Below, one piece after another: positions 8,065 to 17,138 of a DNA stretch of 64,000 bases. The notes beneath the pieces are model-generated. The model was not told the DNA's origin. It worked only from the letters and a program-made list of their open reading frames with translations, and ran no database searches. Both the position numbers and the translations under genes were made by a program. Within the stretch, counting starts at the first letter, position 1; each line of letters opens with the position of its first letter. Source of the stretch: Leptospira sp. WS39.C2 (GTDB taxonomy: Bacteria; Spirochaetota; Leptospiria; Leptospirales; Leptospiraceae); the NCBI RefSeq assembly GCF_040833965.1, contig NZ_CP162142.1, forward strand, positions 62,001 through 126,000, read 5' to 3'.

Positions 8065-9230
8065 ATGGAAATTTCCTTCACCCCATCCGAGATTTGAAAC
8101 TTGTAGAAGTCTAACGCAAGGTTAAATTTTTGTTGATAACTTTTTTTCATTTCCTCGTTTATTTTATCATAATGTTCTTTTTTGTCTAGTACGAGTACGC
8201 AACCACCAAAACCTCCTCCAATCATTCGTGCTCCCATCACTCCCAATTTTTTAAGTTCGGAAACGATGAAGTCTGTTTCATCACACGAAACTTCGAAGTT
8301 TTTAGACAATGAATCATGTGTTTCAAATAACGCTTCACCAACTTGAGGGAATTGGTTAGTTTCCAATCCTTGGATGACTTTTTTTGTCCTTTCTCTTTCG
8401 GATGTAACGTGAATTGTCCGTTTGATTTCATCTGGAGTTAAACCACACTCAGTTAGTTCTTGGATGGATACGGTTACATCGTAAAGTTGTTTATGATTTG
8501 GGTATTTTGTTTGTATTTTTTGCAATGCAGATTCACATTCTAACCTTCGTTTGTTATAAGCACTATCTTTTAAATTGTGTTTTACATTTGAGTTAATCAA
8601 ATAAAATTCATAGTTCCCCAATTCAAAGTGATGGTAAGAATAATCGAGAGTTTCTGTGTTTAAAGAGATACAATCATTCTGTTTTCCAACTGCGATGATG
8701 AATTGGTCCATGATCCCACATTTGGTACCAACAAAATTGTTTTCTGCTTTTTGACCGATCACAGCAATGGATTCTTTTTTTAGACCCAAGTTAAAAGTTT
8801 CTGAAATTGCAAATCCAGTGACTACTTCAAGTGCGGCAGAGGAAGAAAGACCAGAACCTTGAGGTATATCGCCGTCAACTAATAACTCAAAACCAGGAAC
8901 TTTGAATCCGAGTTTTTCTATCTCAACTATGACCCCAGTGATATAATCAGTCCATGGTGATTTTTGATTCGGTTGGAAAGGTCTCTTGATCGTAAGAGTT
9001 TCATTATAAGTGATCGAATGAAATTGATAATATTCCGAATGATTTGGTCTTAAATAAACCTGTACGGCAAAATTTATAGCTGCAGGTAGGACAGTTCCAC
9101 CCAAATAATCTACATGTTCCCCAATGATATTGATTCTAGCTGGTGCCTCAAACAAACGAGGTTTTATATTTGTTTTTCCAAATATACTTTCAAAATGATT
9201 CAAATTTTCTTTACTTCTCAATGAATCCAC
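8061..9230 (-). CDS. galK: Galactokinase (GHMP kinase)
   Basis: A 389-residue GHMP kinase that would phosphorylate galactose at C1. The substrate signature PARINIIGEHVDYLGG is at about residues 30-45. The ATP-binding GSGLSSSAALEV is at about 125-136, the catalytic-Asp region CGIMDQF at about 173, and the C-terminal GGGFGGCVLVLD near 345. These place it with galactokinases rather than mevalonate or homoserine kinases. No galactose uridylyltransferase or epimerase is next to it, so the in vivo sugar could differ (for example another hexose). It is coupled to the downstream STAS gene and diverges from pgi with about 44 nt between starts. Confidence 0.88.
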   Translation of the reverse strand: MDSLRSKENLNHFESIFGKTNIKPRLFEAPARINIIGEHVDYLGGTVLPAAINFAVQVYLRPNHSEYYQFHSITYNETLTIKRPFQPNQKSPWTDYITGVIVEIEKLGFKVPGFELLVDGDIPQGSGLSSSAALEVVTGFAISETFNLGLKKESIAVIGQKAENNFVGTKCGIMDQFIIAVGKQNDCISLNTETLDYSYHHFELGNYEFYLINSNVKHNLKDSAYNKRRLECESALQKIQTKYPNHKQLYDVTVSIQELTECGLTPDEIKRTIHVTSERERTKKVIQGLETNQFPQVGEALFETHDSLSKNFEVSCDETDFIVSELKKLGVMGARMIGGGFGGCVLVLDKKEHYDKINEEMKKSYQQKFNLALDFYKFQISDGVKEISI

Positions 9231-9274
9231 TTCATCTTCCTTTCGATGCTATATTTTATTTTAGGACAGGTGTT

Positions 9275-10627
9275 ATGTCGAATCTAAAAATTTCGGATCG
9301 GTTTGTGAAACCCTTTCTTAACCAATCCAATTTCACTAGTGAGTTAGAAAGAGCAGAAAACGCCAGACAAACTCTATTGAATCGCACCGGATTAGGTAAT
9401 GAATTTTTAGGTTGGGTAGACCTACCTAATCAAATCAAATCTGAAGATTTGCAATCCATCCGAAAAGCAGCCGAAACTATCCAATCTCATTCACAATACT
9501 TAGTGGTTGTTGGAATTGGCGGAAGTTATTTGGGTGCAAGAGCAGTTATAGAAGCACTCACACCTGAATTTAGTAGTCCAGAAACGCAAAAAAAATCGGT
9601 AAAAATTTTGTATGCCGGCCATCATTTAGATGCCGATTACCATTTTCGTTTGTTAGCATTTCTGGAAGGAAAAGAGTTTTCCGTAAACGTGATTTCAAAG
9701 TCCGGAACTACTACTGAACCAGCAATCGCCTTTCGCCTGTTACTTTCTTTATTAGAAAGAAAATATGGAAAGGATAATATTAAAAATAGGGTATTTGCGA
9801 CGACTGACAAATCTAAAGGTGCTTTGAAACATTTAGCAGACGAATATGGATTTCCTACTTTCATCATACCAGATGATGTCGGAGGCAGGTATTCTGTATT
9901 CACTCCCGTAGGTCTATTGCCAATCGCTGCAGCAGGTTTTAGTATCAACAAATTGATTGATGGTGCAAAACAAATGGAATCTGAATTGAAATCAACTACT
10001 TCCCAAGGTGGAAATTTGGCATGTTTATATGCCGCGATTCGAAACTCTTTATACACTTTGGGAAAAACTACAGAAATTTTTGTTTCGTACAATCCTTCTT
10101 TAAGTTATTTAACTGAATGGTGGAAACAGCTGTTTGGTGAAAGTGAAGGAAAAAACGGGAAAGGAATTTATCCTGCTTCCGTACAATTCACTACCGATTT
10201 ACACTCTATGGGTCAATATATCCAAGATGGTGAACGTAAGTTAATGGAAACGGTAATTAAGATAGAAACACCAAAACAAGATGTTTACCTCACAGAAAAA
10301 ACAAATGATAATGATGGTTTAAATTATCTTGCAGAAAAAAAACTTTCCGAAGTGAATCAAAGCGCTATCTTAGGAACATTAATTGCTCATAAAGATGGTG
10401 GCGTTCCATGTCTAGAATTCACTCTTCCTGCAATCAATGAAGAAATATTGGGTGAACTTATGTATTTTTATGAATTTGCCTGTGCTATCTCTGGTTATAT
10501 GTTAGGTGTAAATCCATTTGACCAACCAGGAGTCGAAGATTACAAAAACAATATGTTTGCATTATTAGGCAAAAAAGGATATGAAAAGAAAAAAGATGAA
10601 ATTTTAAGTCATCTTGGATCTATTTAA
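9275..10627 (+). CDS. pgi: Glucose-6-phosphate isomerase
   Basis: Interconverts glucose-6-phosphate and fructose-6-phosphate. The 450-residue length fits the short bacterial form. Seen are GIGGSYLGARAV, the phosphate-binding SKSGTTTEPAIAFR, GGRYSVFTPVGLLP, the active-site region GESEGKNGKGIYPASVQFTT with DLHSMGQYIQDG, and the C-terminal helix with NPFDQPGVEDYK. I chose the ATG at 9275, which follows AGGACAGG at good spacing. An upstream in-frame start at 9143 would overlap the divergent galactokinase. Its 3' end overlaps the end of the converging nucleotidyltransferase gene by 24 nt. Confidence 0.96.
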   Translation: MSNLKISDRFVKPFLNQSNFTSELERAENARQTLLNRTGLGNEFLGWVDLPNQIKSEDLQSIRKAAETIQSHSQYLVVVGIGGSYLGARAVIEALTPEFSSPETQKKSVKILYAGHHLDADYHFRLLAFLEGKEFSVNVISKSGTTTEPAIAFRLLLSLLERKYGKDNIKNRVFATTDKSKGALKHLADEYGFPTFIIPDDVGGRYSVFTPVGLLPIAAAGFSINKLIDGAKQMESELKSTTSQGGNLACLYAAIRNSLYTLGKTTEIFVSYNPSLSYLTEWWKQLFGESEGKNGKGIYPASVQFTTDLHSMGQYIQDGERKLMETVIKIETPKQDVYLTEKTNDNDGLNYLAEKKLSEVNQSAILGTLIAHKDGGVPCLEFTLPAINEEILGELMYFYEFACAISGYMLGVNPFDQPGVEDYKNNMFALLGKKGYEKKKDEILSHLGSI

Positions 10628-11326
10628 GAAAGTTTTGATATTATTTAAATTTTCACCAAAAATATCCTTTGTTTGATAAGAATCCCAAAGTTCTTTTGTT
10701 CCTAAATCTAAAACAGTGCCGGAGAAAATTTCTCCGGTAATTTCACCTCGAATTGCACATTCTTTAAAAATATCAGACAAATCAAAGTATTGATTTTTTT
10801 CCAATTCAATAAGACAGAATGGATTTATTACAGCAAGGCCTATGTAGTATAGATTTCCAATGCCAAATTCCAATTTTTGATTCTTACCAATCGAAATTTT
10901 TGTATAATTTTGCCCTTCTGGTGAGGGTAATAAATATAAATGGATTTTTGAGTTATTCGCTAAACTTGTTTTAGGCGAGAAATTTTGATCTGGAAAAAAT
11001 ATTGTATCTGGATTGATGATTAACATTGGTTCCGAAGAAAGGTTGTCTGGTAAGGCGGTTCGGATGCCACCTGCCGTACCTAAAATCTTTTCTTTTTCAA
11101 CCACAACTTCAATTTGGGCATTTTCAAATGATTTAAAATGGTTTATGATTTGTTCACTGAGATAATGTGCATTGACCCATATTTTCTGAATGTTCCAAAG
11201 ATTTAACAAATACAATGAATAATCTAATAAAGTGATCGATTGGATTTGAAGGAGTGGTTTCGGAGTGTTTTTTGTGAGTGAACCCATTCGTTTTCCAAAT
11301 CCAGCAGCAAGAACGAAAGCATTCAT
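10604..11326 (-). CDS. murU: Nucleotidyltransferase, MurNAc-1-phosphate uridylyltransferase (MurU) type
   Basis: A 240-residue sugar-1-phosphate nucleotidyltransferase. The N-terminal LAAGFGKRMGSLTKNTPKPL is the NTP-binding signature. VNAHYLSEQIINHF is characteristic of the MurU and ManC-like small enzymes. LGTAGGIRTALPD and INPDTIFF carry the metal-binding Asp. It starts inside the stop codon of the upstream AmgK-like kinase (ATGA overlap, 11323-11326). In Pseudomonas the AmgK-MurU pair turns MurNAc into UDP-MurNAc, a recycling route that bypasses MurA. Substrate is inferred from the pairing; a mannose- or glucose-1-phosphate specificity cannot be excluded. Confidence 0.75.
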   Translation of the reverse strand: MNAFVLAAGFGKRMGSLTKNTPKPLLQIQSITLLDYSLYLLNLWNIQKIWVNAHYLSEQIINHFKSFENAQIEVVVEKEKILGTAGGIRTALPDNLSSEPMLIINPDTIFFPDQNFSPKTSLANNSKIHLYLLPSPEGQNYTKISIGKNQKLEFGIGNLYYIGLAVINPFCLIELEKNQYFDLSDIFKECAIRGEITGEIFSGTVLDLGTKELWDSYQTKDIFGENLNNIKTFLNRSKMT

Positions 11327-12306
11327 AAATTCCTAAAGTCCTTATGTAAAATTAATTCCTCTCTCAGACTCCTTACGAAAATATATAATGAATCGGGAAA
11401 CATACCAAGTTGAATGATTTCTTCCAATTGGTTCAAACAAGAAAGAATAGAAGGTTTGAATTTATCTTTATTATGATCAACAACCATGCGAAAATAAGTT
11501 CCCAGTGCTTTGAATGATCTTTGAAGAGCTTGGAGATAAAATGTATCCTTAAATTTTTTAGATTGGTCAATGTTTTTTCCTTGGAAATATTTTAACATAT
11601 TCATCCTAAATTCACGTGGAAGTGGATAATAGGCATCATATAAAATTGAAACCAAATCATATTGTGGAACTCCCATTCGCGCATCTTGATAATCAATTAA
11701 AACATAACCAGAATTAGATGACCTTAGTAAATTTCGACAATGAAAATCCCTGTGCGTAAAAACATTAATTGAGTATTTGTCTAGATATCCTACTGTTTCA
11801 TCAATAAAGGCTCGAGCTTCATTGGAAATATTTGTTTTGATTTGGAAAATTTCTTTAAATGATGTAAATTTTTCGAGTGTGAGATTGGTTTCAAAACTTA
11901 GTTTTTCTGTATCAAATTTTCTATTTTTAACAAAATCAGGTGGGTCCAATGTTTGTATTTTTAAAATCAAATCGATTAATTTTGGAAATTGGTCGAGATA
12001 ATTTGAGAGTTGGTACGAACTATAGTCCAACTTTCCTTCATAGGACATACAGATGATTCCTAATGCATCGTTTGTATCAAATATTTTGGGAACTGGAATA
12101 TTATTTTGATCAAGGAATAAGCTGAGTTTGACAAAATCATCATTTACAGTTTCGTCTAAACAAACAACTTCCTCTTTGTTTTTAGATGTTTGTATAAGAA
12201 AGTATCTTCGACTTGATGCTTCTTCTTGTAAAGGTAAGATGTTACAGTTTTTTCCGTAACGAGTATGGATAAATTCAATTTGATTTTCGTTGATTCCAGG
12301 GTACAC
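11323..12306 (-). CDS. amgK: AmgK-like anomeric MurNAc/GlcNAc kinase
   Basis: A 327-residue kinase of the aminoglycoside phosphotransferase fold. The catalytic loop FTHRDFHCRNLL is followed by the metal-binding LIDYQDARMGVPQYDLVSIL. The latter matches the distinctive HRDFHSRNL...DFQDA..GP..YDL pattern of AmgK as I know it. The late segment ALGTYFRMVVDHNKDKFKPS also fits. The start is a GTG at 12306 preceded by a GTAGG-type site. It lies 8 nt downstream of the hybrid sensor kinase gene and overlaps the nucleotidyltransferase by 4 nt, so the pair is coupled. Substrate assignment is by analogy. Confidence 0.75.
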   Translation of the reverse strand: MYPGINENQIEFIHTRYGKNCNILPLQEEASSRRYFLIQTSKNKEEVVCLDETVNDDFVKLSLFLDQNNIPVPKIFDTNDALGIICMSYEGKLDYSSYQLSNYLDQFPKLIDLILKIQTLDPPDFVKNRKFDTEKLSFETNLTLEKFTSFKEIFQIKTNISNEARAFIDETVGYLDKYSINVFTHRDFHCRNLLRSSNSGYVLIDYQDARMGVPQYDLVSILYDAYYPLPREFRMNMLKYFQGKNIDQSKKFKDTFYLQALQRSFKALGTYFRMVVDHNKDKFKPSILSCLNQLEEIIQLGMFPDSLYIFVRSLREELILHKDFRNL

Positions 12307-12314
12307 GTTACCTA

Positions 12315-13826
12315 CTAAGATTCGAAAACCTCGGGAAAAATAAAATGAAATTTGGAACCATTTCCAATTGTTGAATCAATTTGTAGCTGAATTTCAAAAT
12401 TATCCACTATTTGTTTTACTACAAACATTCCCAAGCCAGTTCCTTTTCCTAACTCTTTTGTTGTAAAATAAGGTTCATATATTTTTTCTAACGTTTCTTG
12501 TGTCATTCCTTCACCATCGTCAGTTATGATTAGATGAGCATTCTTTTTCTCAACGTAAGTGATGATTTCGATAGTTCCAATATTATTTGTAGCATCTGCA
12601 GCGTTTAATAATATATTTGAAAGTAAAAGTGCAAACTGGTCAGAATTCATTCGGATAGGAATTTGTATTTCCGAGTTTTCTCGTTTGATTTGACAGTATT
12701 TTAATTTTGCAGTTTCTTTGAAGACTTGTAATACGGAAGAAATTTCAGAATTCAAATCTAGGATTTCTGTTTTTTCGGTATTAGACTTAACAGATTTTCC
12801 CAATTGTAATAAGTTAGAAGTTAAAGCTCTTAACTTCTCTGTTTGGTTCAAAGTAACTTTTAAGGCTCGATCTTTTAACATTAAATCTGCATTTTCTCGA
12901 GATGCCATTTCCACAAAACCCTGGATTGCCGTTAATGAATTGTTGATTTCATGACCAATACTTGCAGCTACAACAGATAAAAAGGCCCTTCTTTCGGAAT
13001 GGATAAGTTGTTCCACCATCAATTTTTTTTGGGTAACGTCACGAATCACACCTGTATAATAAGAATCTCCATCTAAACTGTAAGAACAAATGGCAATATC
13101 AGCAAGAAACGTTGAAGTATCAGATCTTTGCAAAGTAACATCGGAAAGTTGGAGAGTGGATTTATTAGGTTCTTGTTCCAATACCTTTGAAACTTGATTC
13201 ATGTATTTTTGCATTTTATTTTCAGTAAATAAAATACGTACATTTTGTCCGATTAAATCGAGGGGAGATTGAAATCGAAACATATCAAAACTTGCTTTGT
13301 TAGCAGAAACAATAATTAATTTATGATTGATGGTGATAACTGCATCTGATGTTGCATTAAGAATGGCAGCATTTTGTCTGTTTAAGTCTAAATTTTGTGT
13401 TCTAAGAGCTTTTTCCAATTTTTCGGACAACATTAGTTTTTCTAAATCCGAATCTTTTTGGTTTTTAACTTCTAATGCACGTTTAACGACGGAGAGAAGT
13501 TGTGTTCTATCAACAGGTTTTGAAATATATTCATAAGCATGGTAACGTATAGCTGCTTCTGCCGAAGATAAGTTGGGGTTTCCTGTTATCAATATAACTG
13601 GTAAATTAATATTTTTTTCTGCTATAAATTTGGTAAAATCAATCCCAGACATTCCAGACATTAAAATATCAGAGATTACTAGAGAAAAGGATTCACCGGA
13701 TTCAATTTTATGTACTGCTTCTGATGCTGATTCCGAAAGTTCGATTTGGTATCCTTCTCGTGATAATACACGTTTTAAAGCGATACGTATATCTTCCTCA
13801 TCATCGATAATTAAAATTTTATCCAT
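12315..13826 (-). CDS. Receiver-PAS-histidine kinase
   Basis: A 503-residue cytoplasmic signalling protein. Residues 1-120 form a CheY-like receiver with the acidic pair at ILIIDDEED, phosphoacceptor Asp53 in ISDILMSGMSG and the conserved SKPVD lysine. A PAS domain spans about 150-270 (ILNATSDAVITINHKLIIVS), ending in GVIRDVTQKK. The kinase core has the His box IGHEINNSLTAIQGF, the N box LLSNILLNAADATN, DDGEGM, and the G box GKGTGLGMFVVKQIV. No transmembrane helix is seen. The receiver at the N-terminus suggests control by an upstream phosphodonor, perhaps the kinase encoded just upstream (8-nt overlap). Confidence 0.92.
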   Translation of the reverse strand: MDKILIIDDEEDIRIALKRVLSREGYQIELSESASEAVHKIESGESFSLVISDILMSGMSGIDFTKFIAEKNINLPVILITGNPNLSSAEAAIRYHAYEYISKPVDRTQLLSVVKRALEVKNQKDSDLEKLMLSEKLEKALRTQNLDLNRQNAAILNATSDAVITINHKLIIVSANKASFDMFRFQSPLDLIGQNVRILFTENKMQKYMNQVSKVLEQEPNKSTLQLSDVTLQRSDTSTFLADIAICSYSLDGDSYYTGVIRDVTQKKLMVEQLIHSERRAFLSVVAASIGHEINNSLTAIQGFVEMASRENADLMLKDRALKVTLNQTEKLRALTSNLLQLGKSVKSNTEKTEILDLNSEISSVLQVFKETAKLKYCQIKRENSEIQIPIRMNSDQFALLLSNILLNAADATNNIGTIEIITYVEKKNAHLIITDDGEGMTQETLEKIYEPYFTTKELGKGTGLGMFVVKQIVDNFEIQLQIDSTIGNGSKFHFIFPEVFES

Positions 13827-15618
13827 TTTCGTCCGTATGAGCAGGAAGGAAAATTTCTACCTTTGTTCCCGCTCCATTTTTTGTTTTGATATAAATCTCA
13901 CCGCCATGTTCTGCGATGATTTTTTTAGAGATCGATAATCCCAATCCAGTTCCTTGTTTGTTACGCCGAGTTGTAAATAATGGTAAAAAAACCTTTTCTA
14001 ATGTTTCATCATCAATTCCTGGTCCATTGTCTTCCACCGAAAAAACTACCCAGTCTTTTTTTTGACTCCTAACAAAATCGATTCCCAACTCTATTTTTGA
14101 TTTCTCTCTTGGAATTTCCATTTCCGATAAAGCATTAATCGCATTTACTACACAATTGATCAACACCTGTTCAATTTCTTGCCAGCGTACAAAAATACCA
14201 GGTAAGTTCGGACCAGCATGCCTTGTAAATTGGATGTTTTTTTTACGACAACTGACTTCGACTAACTCACTTGTTCTCACCAAAATATAATAAGGCGAAA
14301 CAAAATCTCGATTTGGACTTTCCATCCGTCCTAAGTCAAGTAATGCTTTTACTAAATCGCGGATTCTTAAATTGGCAGCCTCAATTTTTTGAAGAATGTT
14401 TTTCCTTTCATTTGGATCTGTTTCGTCAACAGTTATCAAATCTTCTAAGTACAATAGGGCACTTTGTAGAGGATTATTGATCTCATGGGCAAGTCCTGCG
14501 GCAATTTCACCGATACTAGCAAATTTCATTGATTCGATGAGTTGACGATCCAAACGTTTTGTTTCTGTGATATCCGAAAAAACTAACATCACTTTTTTGT
14601 CATTAGGGTTAAGCCTTCGAACTGGAATGAATTTGATTTCAAAAGTTTTTTCTTCACCGATTAATGTATAATCAAATTCTGCTCTTTGAGTAGTTTGAGT
14701 TTCAATTGAATCTTTTAAAACATCTACTAGTTTAGTTTTTTGTTCTAATTCAAAATAATCGAAAATATTATCTCCCACTTCAAAAGCTAAAAGTTGAAAT
14801 AATAAAAACTTAAAGATGGGTGCTACTTCTAAAATGATAGCATCTTGGTTAACAATAACGAATCCATTATTGATAGTTGCAAAAAATGTTTTTAATTTTT
14901 CTTCACCATATTTGATGGTTTCTTCTGCATTTTGTAATGTTGATAAATCTAAAAGTAAAATTGTAATATCATTTGAGTTTGTTAGAAGCGTTGGTGTTAA
15001 AAAACTTTGTAATTGAAACTTTTGTTTCCCTCCGAATCCGGAACGAATTTCAATATCATACTTTAAATTTTGTTTTAACAATTCTGATTTTGTTGGTTCA
15101 GGTAGAGATAGAATTTCAAATACTGATTTTTTTCGGATTTGCTCTAACGAAAGAGTAAAAAAATCTAAAAATCGATTGTTAGCAAACAATATGTTTCCAA
15201 ACGAATCTGTTCTTAAAAATGGAATTTCTGAATTTTCACCATGTAATGTGGTTCCTTCGCTCGCAATTTGTTCCCATTGAAAGTACAAAACATAAATTTC
15301 AAAACCATCGTTTTTATCAAAAAATTCGGATAGAGAAAAAAACTGAATACTAATGGATAAATTTTTATGTTTGGGATTATGAATGGATACATTGAAAAAA
15401 TCCTTTTGATTTGGATTTTCCCGAATGTAAGTGATTAATTTAAAACTATCTGCAAATACAAGATCCATAGAACAAGGAAGAGGTTCTTCAATAGCTAATA
15501 GAGTTTTGATTTGTTCATTGTAATCTATGATCTTTTGGGATTTAAGATCGACGAAAAGATAAGGATTCGAGGAATGGGAAAGTAGCTGCGATAAGTTGCG
15601 AATTTTTGTATCTAACAT
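13819..15618 (-). CDS. Multi-PAS histidine kinase
   Basis: A 599-residue soluble sensor kinase. Three PAS-like segments can be traced: about 10-110, 130-230 (IPFLRTDSFGNILFANNRFL) and 235-350 (TTINNGFVIVNQDAIILEVA, closing with VMLVFSDITETKRLDRQL). The kinase core follows with ASIGEIAAGLAHEINNPLQ (His box), VINCVVNAINAL-type N box, VEDNGPGID and GTGLGLSISKKIIAEHGG. No membrane segment is present, so the signal is probably intracellular. It overlaps the following receiver-PAS-kinase gene by 8 nt. Its ATG lies 1 nt from the proposed ATG of the divergent hydrolase. Confidence 0.9.
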   Translation of the reverse strand: MLDTKIRNLSQLLSHSSNPYLFVDLKSQKIIDYNEQIKTLLAIEEPLPCSMDLVFADSFKLITYIRENPNQKDFFNVSIHNPKHKNLSISIQFFSLSEFFDKNDGFEIYVLYFQWEQIASEGTTLHGENSEIPFLRTDSFGNILFANNRFLDFFTLSLEQIRKKSVFEILSLPEPTKSELLKQNLKYDIEIRSGFGGKQKFQLQSFLTPTLLTNSNDITILLLDLSTLQNAEETIKYGEEKLKTFFATINNGFVIVNQDAIILEVAPIFKFLLFQLLAFEVGDNIFDYFELEQKTKLVDVLKDSIETQTTQRAEFDYTLIGEEKTFEIKFIPVRRLNPNDKKVMLVFSDITETKRLDRQLIESMKFASIGEIAAGLAHEINNPLQSALLYLEDLITVDETDPNERKNILQKIEAANLRIRDLVKALLDLGRMESPNRDFVSPYYILVRTSELVEVSCRKKNIQFTRHAGPNLPGIFVRWQEIEQVLINCVVNAINALSEMEIPREKSKIELGIDFVRSQKKDWVVFSVEDNGPGIDDETLEKVFLPLFTTRRNKQGTGLGLSISKKIIAEHGGEIYIKTKNGAGTKVEIFLPAHTDENG

Positions 15619-15619
15619 T

Positions 15620-16489
15620 ATGTTTAAACTTTTTTACCGAAGCCTTTATCGAAATTATCAGTCCCAGAGACGTAAATCAATGAAAAATATGGGTGGAATT
15701 CCCTCTTATGTCAACTTAGGAGGACACAAAATTTTTTATTGGAAGTTTGGAAATGGGAATCAAAAACCTATCGTTTTTTTTCATGGTTTACTCGACGAAA
15801 GTTTTGGTTTTCGGCGAGTCGTTAAAGAACTGTTAAATGATGGATATCCATTGTATGTATTCGATTTGCCTGGATATGGTAAAAGTAAATTACCACTTGT
15901 GAAATATCTTTATCAAATCGATGTTTGGGCCGAGTTACTCCTCGAGTGTTTGGAAAAACTCAATTTGGATCATATTTCTCTTGTTGGCCATTCTATGGGG
16001 GGACTAGTATCCCAACATTTAGTCCTAAATGATCGAAAACATCGTGTGGACAAATTAATCCTTCTTGCACCAGGTGGAATCCAACACCCTGACCGCGAAA
16101 AAATGCGAAAGATCCTTTTTCCTAAATCGGAAAGACAGGTTGTTTTACTTTTGAGATATTTATACGGAGAGGAATTTCCCGAACCTGGCTATCTTTTCCG
16201 TCACACATTGGTTACGATTTGGAACGATAAACCAAATGAATATTTACAAGAGAATACTTTAAGAAGGGAAGAAGAGATATTTTTTGGATCCAAAATGAAG
16301 GGAATCAAAATACCTACTTTGATCCTAGCAGGTGCAGAGGATGAAATCACTCCTCCATTTATGATGAATCAAATGAAATCCTATATTAAAAAAAGTAAAT
16401 TGGTTTGGATCCCAAAAATACGACATGCCATACATTTGGAAAAACCAGATGTTGTGGCTAAGAATATTAGAGAATTCTATAATTCTTAA
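15620..16489 (+). CDS. Alpha/beta hydrolase
   Basis: A 289-residue alpha/beta hydrolase. The oxyanion region is FFHGLLDESFGF and the nucleophile elbow is LVGHSMGGLVSQHL. The acid lies in LILAGAEDEITPP and the catalytic His in KIRHAIHLEKPD. A basic N-terminal stretch (FKLFYRSLYRNYQSQRRKS) may be a membrane-associating tail. Substrate is unknown; esters or lipids are typical. The start is uncertain: ATG at 15620 has no obvious ribosome site and is one base from the divergent kinase start, and ATG at 15680 is an alternative. The last base abuts the ferredoxin stop on the other strand. Confidence 0.87.
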   Translation: MFKLFYRSLYRNYQSQRRKSMKNMGGIPSYVNLGGHKIFYWKFGNGNQKPIVFFHGLLDESFGFRRVVKELLNDGYPLYVFDLPGYGKSKLPLVKYLYQIDVWAELLLECLEKLNLDHISLVGHSMGGLVSQHLVLNDRKHRVDKLILLAPGGIQHPDREKMRKILFPKSERQVVLLLRYLYGEEFPEPGYLFRHTLVTIWNDKPNEYLQENTLRREEEIFFGSKMKGIKIPTLILAGAEDEITPPFMMNQMKSYIKKSKLVWIPKIRHAIHLEKPDVVAKNIREFYNS

Positions 16490-16723
16490 TTACTCTCCAT
16501 CATCGCCGATTGCATCAACTGGACACATTGCCATTGCGGCTTTTGCTTGTTTTTCCTCTAAAGGAGTGGTTGGTTGTTTTTTGAAGAAAATGTGCGTTTC
16601 GTCCGTATTGTATTCTAAGAGGTCTGGAGCTTCTTTGACACAATCGTTACAGGGAACACAAGTCTGGTCGACATAGTATTTTCCTGGTACATTCTCGGGT
16701 TGTTTGATACTTTTATCTGCCAT
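16490..16723 (-). CDS. Single-cluster [4Fe-4S] ferredoxin
   Basis: A 77-residue ferredoxin with CVPCNDC near residue 22 and CPVDAIGDD near the C-terminus. The ligand set C-x2-C-x2-C plus a distant C-P is that of monocluster [4Fe-4S] ferredoxins of the type that serve cytochromes P450 and other oxidoreductases. A TACTAT hexamer lies right before the ATG, so the transcript may be nearly leaderless. The electron partner is not visible nearby. It diverges from the CheY-like gene with 49 nt between starts. Confidence 0.87.
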   Translation of the reverse strand: MADKSIKQPENVPGKYYVDQTCVPCNDCVKEAPDLLEYNTDETHIFFKKQPTTPLEEKQAKAAMAMCPVDAIGDDGE

Positions 16724-16772
16724 ATAGTATTTTTACTTTTTAACAGACCCCCCCTTATAAAATAAAGCATAT

Positions 16773-17138
16773 ATGACGAAAAAGAACATCCTCATCGTAG
16801 AGGATGAACCATTCCTCGGACTCAATATCAAACAGAAAATCGAATCATTTGGTTTTCATGTGATAGCTGTTGTTCCTTCGGGGGATGAGGCATTCCAAAT
16901 TGTTTCTGAAAAGGTGCCAGATCTGATTCTAATGGATATCAATTTAGAAGGATCTCTCGATGGCATTGAAACAGCAGAGTCATTGCGAAACCAATTCTCC
17001 GTACCTGTTTTATTTTTAACGGGATTTTTGGATGAAACTTCGAAACAGCGGATCAATCAAAACCCTTCGTATGCATATCTGATGAAACCATTTTCAACAG
17101 ACCAATTAAAAGAAGCCGTAACTGGCTTTATGATTTAA
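16773..17138 (+). CDS. Single-domain response regulator (CheY-like)
   Basis: A 121-residue stand-alone receiver. It has ILIVEDEPFLGLNIK with the acidic pair, phosphoacceptor Asp55 in LILMDINLEGSLDG, LFLTG in place of the usual Thr/Ser switch region, and the conserved lysine in LMKPFSTDQL. The INLEG...DGIE pattern is typical of stand-alone receivers paired with sensor kinases that sense redox or light. No output domain is present. TATAAAAT sits 14-20 nt before the ATG, just after a run of seven Cs. The cognate kinase cannot be deduced. Its 3' end overlaps the end of tlyA by 4 nt. Confidence 0.9.
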   Translation: MTKKNILIVEDEPFLGLNIKQKIESFGFHVIAVVPSGDEAFQIVSEKVPDLILMDINLEGSLDGIETAESLRNQFSVPVLFLTGFLDETSKQRINQNPSYAYLMKPFSTDQLKEAVTGFMI

